NCBI GenBank assembly: GCA_002099365.1
Contig: MSED01000004.1
Span: 1,922,001 to 1,986,000 of the forward strand
Source of the DNA: Phialophora verrucosa
Lineage: Eukaryota; Ascomycota; Eurotiomycetes; Chaetothyriales; Herpotrichiellaceae
Direction: 5' to 3'
DNA: 64,000 nucleotides
The notes below the pieces were generated by a model, which did not search any database, was not told the origin of the DNA, and was given only the letters and a program-made list of their open reading frames with translations. Position 1 is the stretch's first letter; every line of letters begins with the position of its first letter. Of this stretch, positions 55,400 to 64,000 are shown in pieces. Made by a program: the position numbers and the translations under genes.

Positions 55400-57403
55400 A
55401 TGGCACCTCTTCAAGCACCCACCATGCTTACCGCTGCACTCTCTCTGTTGAGCTGCTTCCAACCCTCTTTGGTTGCAGCCGGCCCTGTCACTCGCCGCTC
55501 TGATCTTGTTGTGAAGGACTTCCATCGAGCTCCAAGAGCCTGGACAAATCTGGGACCTGCTCCAACTGAACACCGGATTCACCTAACCATCGGTTTGTCA
55601 CAGAGCCGCTTTGATGAGCTTGAGCGCCATCTCTATGAAGGTACGAGATCGTGACACGAGAAGGAACGTGAGCCAAGCTAATTGGGACCAAGTTTCGGAC
55701 CCCTCCCACTCGCGCTATGGTCAGCACTTGTCGGCCGACGAAGTCAATGATCTTGTCAAGCCCTCAGATGAGGCTTTCGCAGCTGTCCACGAGTGGCTAG
55801 AAGAGTATGGCGTTGACCTCGACCAGCTTGCGTATAGTCCAGCCAAGGACTGGATCTCTATTCCTCTGCCTGTCTCGACGATTGAAGACATGCTGAACAC
55901 CGAGTACTCGGTATGGGAGCATCATGACGGCTCGACAGTTGTCCGCACTGAGGGATATAGCCTCCCCCATTACGTCCACAGCCATATCACCACAATTCAG
56001 CCAACAAACTCGTGGGCACGTCTCGAGGGCCACAAGAAGAGAACCGAAATCATGAAACGTTCCGCGATCAATAAACGCACCTCTCATGCTCTTGAAGCCG
56101 CCGATACCTGGGAGCCACCCGCTTCAACCCCGCTGCCAGACAACTCAACGGTCTACGCCGCCTGCAACTTTACCCATGTCACTCCAGACTGTCTGAGGAC
56201 TCTCTACGGTACGATCGACTATGAGGTCAAGGCAGCCGGGGCGAACAAGATGGCCCATACCAACTACCTGGATGAAGCCACGAATCGATCCGACATTAGC
56301 CAATTCTTGACGTTGTACAGGCCTGAGGCTGCCTCGTATGCCTACGAGTTTGAGGCTATCTCCATCGCTGGAGGTGTGCTCGATAATGGTACCAACGTCG
56401 CAGCCGAAGCCCTGGACAGAGAAGCCAATCTTGATGCTGAGTATATGATTGGAATTGGTTACCCTACGCCCTTGATTGCCTACCACACTGGTGGCAGAAA
56501 CCCGACCTTCACCCCCGACATAAACACACAAGAGAACAGCGACGAGCCATTCTTGGTGTGGGCGCAGTATATGGCAGGCCTGCCAGACAATGAGATCCCG
56601 CAAGTTATCTCTACGTCGTATGGCGATGATGAGCAGACTGTCAGTCGAAGCTATGCTCAGGCGGTCTGCAATCAATTTGCGCAGCTTGGTGCTCGTGGCG
56701 TGTCACTCTTCTTCTCCAGCGGCGATTTCGGCGTGGGCACTGACGAGACATGCTTCAGCAACGTGGACAACACTACGGCCATGTTCATGCCGTCTTTCCC
56801 AGCTGATTGTCCCTACGTGACAGTAGTCGGGGCGACTACCGGCTATCCTGAGTCAGCGGCGTGGAGAAAGTTGAGCAGTGGTCTCTACTTTAACAGTGGC
56901 GCAGGCTTTTCGGATTACTTTGACATGCCTGCCTACCAGGCTGAGACTGTCAACGCATACGTCGACGGCCTCGACGGGCTCTATGATGGTCTGTACAACA
57001 AGTCAGGTAAGCTCGTCCTTCTAAACGTCGACAGGTGCAATTCTTGTTCTAATCAACCACAGGCCGTGCGTATCCCGACATAGCTGCGATGGGACAGCTC
57101 TTCCCCGTGATCTGGAACGGCACTACCTTGAACTTGGTTGGCACATCCGGTTCTTCGCCCATTACCGCGGCCGTGTTCGCACTCCTAAATGACGCGTTGA
57201 TCGCCGAGGGCCGTCCTCCTGTTGGTTTCCTCAACCCATGGTTGTACAAATGGGGACACATCCTGTTCACAGATGTCACCAACGGATCTTCTGCAGGTTG
57301 TAACACCAGCGGTTTCCCTGCGACGGAAGGCTGGGATGCTGTCACCGGTTGGGGTACGCCGTACCTACCTAAGCTTCTTGACGCTTTTGGCTTGGAGAAG
57401 TAA
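55400..57403 (+). CDS. sedolisin / tripeptidyl-peptidase (S53), secreted
   Basis: Acidic serine-carboxyl peptidase releasing tripeptides from proteins outside the cell. Model join(55400..55640, 55693..57006, 57063..57403), 631 residues; introns 52 and 56 nt, both phase 1. Signal peptide (TMLTAALSLLSCFQPSLVAA), then the activation prodomain (VSDPSHSRYGQHLSADEV across intron 1), then the peptidase. Catalytic Glu324 and Asp328 lie in REANLDAEYM, the nucleophile is Ser547 in VGTSGSSP, and the calcium site follows in FTDVTNGSS and GWDAVTGWGTP. The oxyanion Asp is expected in FFSSGDFGVG. Many N-glycosylation sequons. ATG 55400 is used; ATG 55424 would give a shorter signal peptide. Confidence 0.93.
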
Positions 57404-59694
57404 GCACAGCGTTGCCAAGCAATGGATGACCTTGTACATAGTCACTTACGATCAGGAAGCGGTACAGACGTGGTAATGAGGAATGAACATAATGCATTCT
57501 CCGATTACCTTTCATGGTCCATGTTGCTTTCAATGTCCTTGTTAGCCGTTCTTTCATCCTACGCCTATCTCATTCCACAGTAATCGACTCTGCCTGATAA
57601 TGAGTGAAATTGCTCCCGATGAAGGAAGAATCGTCCAGTAACTAACTAACTCTGTTGCTTTGGTTTGACCCGTCAACGACGTTCGCATGTGTGGCTGCTC
57701 ATAAGTATGAACATGGGTGCTTGTATTGGAAGAGGAGCTACGGGTGAAGGGACGGGGCATCTGGTTAGGTGAGTAATGGTGAGGCACAACTAGTTCAAGA
57801 CCTCACGGAAACAGGTCATCGTGTCACGAAACATGTATTTTGTTGTAACATACCTGGGTATCTTGCCAACATAGCTAGCACGAGGGTTTCCTGTTCACTC
57901 TGCAGAAAGGTGAATTGGTCACCTCTACACATTGACGCAAGTTACATGGAAATTTGCGGGCCAATACGGCGACGGTAGCCGCCGCTTTTGGAGGGTTTGT
58001 TTTCCACGACGCCACAAGGGCTACACCTGGTCATCCCCTCGACGACTGGACTCCTCACTCCTCTTGGTTTCAGTGGGACCAGAAACAGTCACCTTCAAAA
58101 ACAATAACGAATCCGTTCGTTCCCTGATAAAACGGGTGCCCTGAACCCCAGTGCTTCATCCATCGTGCCTCGAGGACGCGGCGAGAAGAAATCCGATGGA
58201 TCTCTTCACAACCTCTCGTAGAGAAGCGGCCCTCTCTGACCCTCACGAAGTCATCCCGAACCGCCTTTCGTTACCTAGCTCTGTATGTGTGTATTCGATC
58301 AATCTACCATGAGGAACAACTCGGCGAGACTAAATGTGTTACTCCGGCACAATCCCTGCGGTGTGCAGTAACCCAGACTTTTCGACCCTCCCCTTTGACA
58401 TAACATAACCACGCCTAATTCCACATGTCTCCAGTATTTCGCATCCCGTCGTCGACAAATGCGGAGCCACCATGGGAACCTATACCTGGCTTTCTGTTGC
58501 AGAGAGCGCGTGCAAGCATATAATGATTCAAGAGAATGGGTCCGAAGAAAAGGAGCCGGAGGCTCACACCCCTCGCCTTACTGTTACCTTTCCTTGCTTG
58601 CTTGATTAGCGAGCTGCTGCTTGGGGGACCACAGACGCTGGGTCAAGCAACCACAGACTTGCGGGCGCACGTGCTAATTCTGAGAGACGAGGGGGTTGCC
58701 CAAAGGGGACTGCGTCCAAATGCTCTGTGCAATGAGAACGCATGGGGGGAAAGTGAACATGCAGCGCCTGCAGGATGGCTGCGCATCCTAGGCAGACTGG
58801 CGACATCATCGAGTGTCGTGGGCGTCGCACCTGCATACCATCACGACGGCCGAGCGTGGCCAGACCCAAGAGGAGGCTATGGTTCCACGATTTCGAGTAG
58901 TAATTTTCGCATTCTGTCCTGGTTGGCTCATTTGCTGTCGGTTAGGCTTGGTACTGAGCGTAGGCGTCATTGCGCCGTATTGTTACAGCTACAGTCACCT
59001 TGTCGAACGTAGTGTCCTGCGTTGCCTTGCAGATTCTGGCGCCGTAGATACCGAAATGGTGGTGTTGTTCGTGCTGGAACCCGGCCTGGTGGTGGAGGGT
59101 CGAAGCCTTGGTCTCGGTGATTTGCGTACACCTAGCTAGCAGGGCAGCCGGCCTTAGTTATAGTAGCGTTCATCTCGCAGGGAGCTATGGACCGAACGGG
59201 CCGGATCCGTTCCTTCCGAAGCGAAAGGTAATTGGGCTTCTGGGGCATCACACGCTTGTCCATGGTAGCTACAGTGCACGTACAATCGATCCGCAAAGCC
59301 TCGAGCAAAAGTAATTTGATTGTTCACTGGCATTCTCGTTGCTGCACTAACCTCACATTGATTCGCATCTAAAGGATGAGACATCAGCTCCAAGCTAGAC
59401 TTAGCACTGAAAAAATGATAAAGATTCCTAGCCAAGGCGAATCATGCCGAGGGTACAAGCCGTGAGGAGCTCGAACACCAGCTCACCGGTACGAGTACTT
59501 GGACTGCCTGCCTCCACTTGAGAATGTTGGTATGCTGTGCATCGTGGTGTGGGGTTAGTCACTGCCCTTGCTGCTAACCAGCGTGCCAGTGTCCCAGAAC
59601 TGACGCGGTCCGCCTGACTGTTGCCCTCGAGGTTGCCCAGGTAGACTCCAGCACTGAATCCAAAACTCAGGGCCATGAGATAGTCATCAGCTTC
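57404..59694. other. 2.3-kb intergenic region
   Basis: No supported gene. A 158-codon frame at 58536 starts with a basic then hydrophobic stretch, like a signal peptide, but the remainder has random composition. No repeats or RNA genes recognised. Confidence 0.5.
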
Positions 59695-59969
59695 CTACAG
59701 AATCTGACATTTTGACTGCAGTTGTCAGCCACCACGAAAGACGGCACCGGAAAGACACTTGCCTTTGCATCCTTTTTCGTCCCTTTTCCCTTGGACAACG
59801 GACCCGGCTTGGCAGCAGGGTCTGTGGGAATGATGGGAGGTTTGATTTTTGGTGCTCCCGGCGAAGGCCGCTTTCCGGTTTTCTTTCGGTTCCCAAGACC
59901 TAAATCAGGGACGTAGTGGGTGTCGATCTTGCCAAAGTTTTTGGGCTGACCAGACGCCCCAGAGGACAT
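59695..59969 (-). CDS. candidate small polybasic CaaX-box protein
   Basis: Candidate gene seen only after splicing. Model complement(join(59695..59715, 59763..59969)), 75 residues: MSSGASGQPKNFGKIDTHYV at the start, a Lys/Pro-rich hydrophilic body (KIKPPIIPTDPAAKPGPL), then GKGTKKDAKSKCQIL. The 47-nt intron has a GC donor (AAAG/GCAAGTG), branch GGCTGACA and acceptor CTGCAG. Spliced, the protein ends CQIL, a CaaX prenylation motif (terminal Leu favours geranylgeranylation) after a Lys-rich stretch, the classic membrane-targeting tail. Unspliced, the frame goes on 31 codons without features. It may be the 3' end of a longer gene whose upstream exons I cannot define. Not a recognised family. Confidence 0.4.
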
Positions 59970-61621
59970 AGTGACACGTACTCGTAGAAAGGTGGCGGTT
60001 GAACGATCTGATCCTGGATTTCTGGTTCTTGGTACGAGTACTCGGTGCTTGCGGTCGGGGTCTTGAGCTGTCTCTCATTTTCCCACAGCATAGGACCGTA
60101 GTCTGCATTTTAAAGAGAGTAGTTACTGTAGACACTGCCGTAGCCTGTGTATTCACTGTTTATTCACCTTTACGGCACATTCGCCTATCTGCAGCCGGGG
60201 ATGCAGGTTCCGCAGTAGCTGCATTGACAGCTGCTCCTCGTGCGTACCTGGGCGTGCAGTTCCTGTCGCAGAACATGTCTTGGCCGTGTGCTACAGGGGT
60301 CGTAAACCATCTGCTGACGACCACGGGAAATGTAGAACCCAGCTTCATGTAAGATTGTCAGTCCTTTGTGCTGGCTTCCGGGGACATTGCATACAAGCGA
60401 CTGAGCCATGATTCATTTGCAGGAGGGCCATACCAATCTCGACTCTCTCGTCTGATCATCGGCTGGAGTCTTACTTCATTTCGGAGATCACATGGCGAGA
60501 GTGGTGCCGTTGATTCTGTCACCGTCGCTGCCAGTTGCCCCCCCGTCCACTTGCTCTTCCCATTGCGCAGTTGGTCTTCGGAATCTCGGACCGGGCGTTC
60601 ACTGTTACCTGTCGATTCTCGCCTTCCATCACCGTCGCTTCCTATCGAGGGAGCCTCTGAACGATCATCAGGCTGAAATCAACAAGATGTCTCCATCAAC
60701 AGCTGCGCCCCGAATATCCTTGGGTCAAGCGAGTTTTATTGTGTCGACGCCGTTCCAACGTGTTCTCTCAGCCTTCTCTTATCTCCAGGTGCAAGTCCCA
60801 GGATCCATCACTTCCTGAAGCGAGACAATGGCTCTTCGTCCGCAAAATTCGACGAAAGAGCAATCAAGGCGCTGCTCCTCTGTGCAGCTTTCATGGCGTT
60901 CGCCGGAATATCACCCCACAGGCTGCTCCATGGCTTGGTGGTGCTTGGTATACTTTGATCCTCGAGTCCCATGCGGATATTATTTGGCTCTGCCCAGCTT
61001 GGTCACGAAGGCTTTCGGTCTCGCCAGTACTCTTGAGCAACGGGGTCTTACGATGGACGGCGCGGATGAGTAAGTGACTTGCGCCAGTCTTTGCTAAATA
61101 TTCAGGCAACGCGTCTGCTGTTCACTCAGTCATTCTGGATGTGGCCCCAGCTGTGAAATTAGGCCTTTGCCGTTCACCAGATGTCTTCTCAGGCCAAATC
61201 CTACTGTGGCGAGCACGGATTAGCAGTTTTATCTTTTCCGGCATCTTGTATCTTCGTGTTCTTGTGCTTTCATGCAAGGGTGCGCAGCTTCTGGGCGGCT
61301 GGCGGAGCTTGCGCCAGCGAGTGGTCTGTGCTCGATCTGAGTTATTAACTGTGAGATGAAGTCTCAACTCGCAGTCCAAATAAATCACGAGTGTTGCTGC
61401 AGTTGTGGGCAACCCAGTGCATCAAATATAACTTCCCAAGTCCACTGACTTTCAATGGTACGACGATGCTCCTGGTGCCGTTCCTCGGCGCGCGGCGCTT
61501 CTCCCGCTGGGAGCTGCTGTTACATCCTCCTGCGCCTCCTCCTCGAGTGAGACGTGCGAAAAGAACCATGCAACAGGATCTTTCAAGAATATTGGGTCTT
61601 TTGTGCTAGTAAAAGTCGCCG
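59970..61621. other. 1.65-kb region with possible unresolved exons
   Basis: No supported gene. On the plus strand, ATG near 60686 (MSPSTAAPRISLGQASF) runs to a possible donor after SAFSYLQ, and a stretch near 60970-61075 (YYLALPSLVTKAFGLAS, GLTMDGAD) ends exactly at a strong GA/GTAAGT donor. This hints at an undetected or decayed spliced gene, but I could not join exons. Confidence 0.35.
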
Positions 61622-63328
61622 ATGGTCGGTAGCGCGTCTTCAGAGCTCCAATTCAGGCTCTCTTCGAAGGAATTCGTCAAGAAAGTCGTCGATCTGCTAA
61701 CCCAAGCAAGACAGGAGCGGATTGCCATACACTTCGAAGACTTGTCATTGCCATCGGATCAGCAAGTTCAGACTTTGAACCTCCGAGTATCGTACTCCGA
61801 ATCCAAAACTCATGAGCGTCATGTTTCTGACGCGTCTTCCGCGATTCCTACGAACGACACAACTACAGATTTTCAGGGCGGACGAGACAGGTTCTGGGTC
61901 GAAGGAGAAGAGGCCAGCAGCTTCATATATCCTGTCGGATCCTACGGCAAATCCTTTATTGCCTTGACGTGGATCCTTTTGCTCAAGGACAAAACTTTCC
62001 AGAAAGCACACGATGTGACTTGGGATACCCGAGCATTCGTATTGTTCAATGCGAACCGACACAGAGACGGGTATCCACAGATATGGCTAGAAAGCAATCC
62101 TTCGATATTGGAGCTTCTGGTGCATGTCAGGGCATTTGCAGCTCTGAACGAATACCTAATTGCCCCCGATGGCACGCCTCTTCTATCAGAAAATGAGGAG
62201 TTTCTCCGAGTTGCAGCTCGGATCACGAACGACAAGTACGGAGATAGTAAGGAGAACAGGTTCGAATACAGCAACGCGAATTACATCTTTCTTGGCATCC
62301 TTCTCGAACTCATAACCAAAAAGCCCTTGTGGCTCTTGGTGAAGGAGGAGATTATTGACAAGCTGGATCTGAAAGAGACCACCTTTGACATCGAAACGTT
62401 ACGACTAAAGGAGCGCGAGAGAGTACTCATTGACGGTACGCGAGTCTCAGCTGATGCCACTCAATCCGCGGCGGAGAGATTCAACCATCTTACCCAGGTA
62501 GTCCAATATGCGCCTCTGGGACTTCGAACCTCGCAAAGAGACCTAGCGACATTCAATCGAGAGATACTCCTTGCGCTAGACGGCGAAGGTCGGCTGGCCC
62601 TCGAGGAAGATGACCTGAAAAAGTTCTTTGGGGGCGTACCAATGGCCCCTTGCGGATATTCTACCCAGCTGGGCGAAGGAGATTACAGCGAATCCCCGAA
62701 TACCTACCTCTATCCCAAGCAGTACACGCCCTACCACCTTGGGAAGCTGAGAACCCGGGAAAAAGGAATGAATGTCGCATTCAGAAAAGCTGGATACATT
62801 GATGGCTTTGGTTGCAACGTGACTTTGATGCCCAAGCGAAGAATCTTCCTTAGTGTTCTGGGAAACTCTATAGGGACCATCGACACGACACTCCATATAT
62901 CAAACCTCGTATTGCAGGAAGCACTACATTTGTCGCCTCCTGTTGATATCGTCAAATGTGCAATCGAAGAGGGGAGGCTATGCCGTACGATGCTCGAGCA
63001 GATCGAGCACCCTGAAGAACTAACGCAGATTTCGCCTCGACCTGCAGGAGATCTGGCAGGAACATACATTCATGAACGTTATGAGCAAGGCATCACAGTT
63101 CGTGAAGATGGGACGATTCAATTCCATACCAGCACAGAAAGTTCTTCGCCGATGAACCTCGTACATATTGGTCCCGATAAGGTGATGGTGCGCCCTGGGA
63201 AACAAGGTTTCAGCTTTGAGATATGGTCCGTTTGGAGGGACTTGAGGTTTGAAGTCCAAAGGAGCGGGAATCGCCTGGCGCTGGTTCGGCCAGGTGCGAA
63301 GTACGCATATAAACAAAAGGTTGAGTAG
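61622..63328 (+). CDS. class C beta-lactamase-like serine hydrolase
   Basis: Penicillin-binding-protein/class C beta-lactamase fold, a family of diverse fungal esterases and hydrolases; substrate unknown. 568 residues, one exon from ATG 61622. No signal peptide, so probably intracellular. The active-site tetrad SxxK is seen as SYGK (residues 107-110, within YPVGSYGKSFIALTW) and the second motif YxN as YSN (216-218, FEYSNANYIFLGILLE). The KTG-like third motif is not evident, perhaps replaced in the GYIDGFGCNVTLMP region. A C-terminal extension of about 110 residues (LAGTYIHERYEQGITV) resembles the beta-barrel tail of related hydrolases. The N-terminal 90 residues are unlike the family. Confidence 0.8.
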   Translation: MVGSASSELQFRLSSKEFVKKVVDLLTQARQERIAIHFEDLSLPSDQQVQTLNLRVSYSESKTHERHVSDASSAIPTNDTTTDFQGGRDRFWVEGEEASSFIYPVGSYGKSFIALTWILLLKDKTFQKAHDVTWDTRAFVLFNANRHRDGYPQIWLESNPSILELLVHVRAFAALNEYLIAPDGTPLLSENEEFLRVAARITNDKYGDSKENRFEYSNANYIFLGILLELITKKPLWLLVKEEIIDKLDLKETTFDIETLRLKERERVLIDGTRVSADATQSAAERFNHLTQVVQYAPLGLRTSQRDLATFNREILLALDGEGRLALEEDDLKKFFGGVPMAPCGYSTQLGEGDYSESPNTYLYPKQYTPYHLGKLRTREKGMNVAFRKAGYIDGFGCNVTLMPKRRIFLSVLGNSIGTIDTTLHISNLVLQEALHLSPPVDIVKCAIEEGRLCRTMLEQIEHPEELTQISPRPAGDLAGTYIHERYEQGITVREDGTIQFHTSTESSSPMNLVHIGPDKVMVRPGKQGFSFEIWSVWRDLRFEVQRSGNRLALVRPGAKYAYKQKVE

Positions 63329-64000
63329 AGGACCGTCAGGCTATAGGATATAGGCGCGTACTCTAGAGGTATACGGGTGCCGGACGGACCTTTGTGAGCG
63401 TCATTACACATTACACAAGGGACATCCAGTCCCACTTCGTCCCTCGCCAAACCAGAAGAACCAATTTTTGGAAACCAATCCATCGCCACGAATGAGCCCT
63501 AGAAGTCAATATCTAACCTCAAGAAAATCTCAAGCTTCTCCCACTCTCGATCATTGGGGACAAGTCAAGAAATCTTGCCCAGCAGCGGTATGATTTTCGT
63601 CAGCTTCGGCGCCGGGTGTCTCGCTGGACAAGGACCACAGTTGTTTCGGGGACGCTGAGTTCCAACCTCACTATGCTTCGCTCTGTTTCGAAATCATGGT
63701 TTCTGGTCTAGGGTGGGTGGGAAATCCATCTGCTCAGCCAGGATGGCCGGGCCGCCCTAGAGACTGCGGCCGGTCACGGCAACAGTTAAGCGCCACGCAA
63801 CAGAATGAAACGATTATGAAAGGAATGGGTTCGGAAGGCAACAGGCTGAAATCTGTGCGACCAGTGGACGTCTGCCTTTTCTCATCACTATCGCCATGTG
63901 TGCTGGCTCGATCGATTTCACATCTTTTGGTGGAACATAATCCCAAGTGTCCCATCACTCCCTCCCCTTGGGTACAGGAACCAACATGTCAAGCGAACAT
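63329..64000. other. 3' end of window without a gene
   Basis: 672 bp downstream of the beta-lactamase-like gene. Short frames only; nothing recognised. Confidence 0.6.

Noticed and set aside
58536..59012. 158-codon frame starting with a signal-peptide-like segment
   Set aside because: Only the first 35 residues look protein-like; the rest has random composition and no domain.
1..64000. CRISPR arrays, operons, bacterial ribosome-binding sites and a secondary-metabolite cluster
   Set aside because: The window is eukaryotic; no regularly spaced repeats and no backbone synthase genes were seen.

Overview
The window is nuclear DNA of a filamentous ascomycete (Pezizomycotina). The evidence is dense genes with short introns (about 47-80 nt, GTATGT/GTAAGT donors, CTAAC/CTGAC branch sites, YAG acceptors), fungus-restricted families (LaeA-like methyltransferase, STB6-like, DUF7514-like, F-box-like), and a DNA transposon carrying the CpA-to-TpA footprint of repeat-induced point mutation (RIP). 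I cannot fix the genus or class from the sequence. Exon joins given in the entries were worked out by hand from splice signals and reading-frame continuity; most close to exact multiples of three.

Layout. 1-14.9 kb: 3' part of an ABCC-type ABC transporter, a GH16-like secreted glucanase gene interrupted by one in-frame TAG, a WDR89-like WD40 protein, a LaeA-like methyltransferase behind a long empty upstream region, ribosomal protein eL20 and, divergent from it, the PCI protein CSN12. 16.5-25.5 kb: a BTB/POZ protein, the GID/CTLH ubiquitin-ligase subunit RMD5, a RIP-mutated Tc1/mariner-like transposon sitting in the RMD5/STB6 divergent promoter, an STB6-like protein, and the mitochondrial chaperone TIM10. 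25.9-36 kb: mitochondrial lysyl-tRNA synthetase (with a probable GC-AG intron), an SRA-YDG domain protein, a BEM46-like alpha/beta hydrolase, an F-box-like protein and a DUF7514-like disordered protein. 36-40 kb is a gene desert. 39.9-53 kb: an HMG-box protein, urease, NADH-cytochrome b5 reductase MCR1, an SNM1/Artemis-type nuclease, an unrecognised 292-residue protein and a 2-oxoglutarate/Fe(II) oxygenase. 53-64 kb is sparse: a doubtful ORF, a sedolisin peptidase, a small polybasic CaaX-box candidate, and a class C beta-lactamase-like protein.

Most genes are unrelated housekeeping or general-metabolism genes and form no pathway cluster. The regulator LaeA-like gene is not next to secondary-metabolite genes. 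The points that most deserve a second look are the mosaic RIP pattern of the transposon with perfect 51-bp inverted repeats, the SRA-YDG methyl-DNA reader candidate, the CaaX mini-protein visible only after removal of a GC-AG intron, the 4-nt first coding exon of the eL20 gene and the single stop codon in the GH16 gene.
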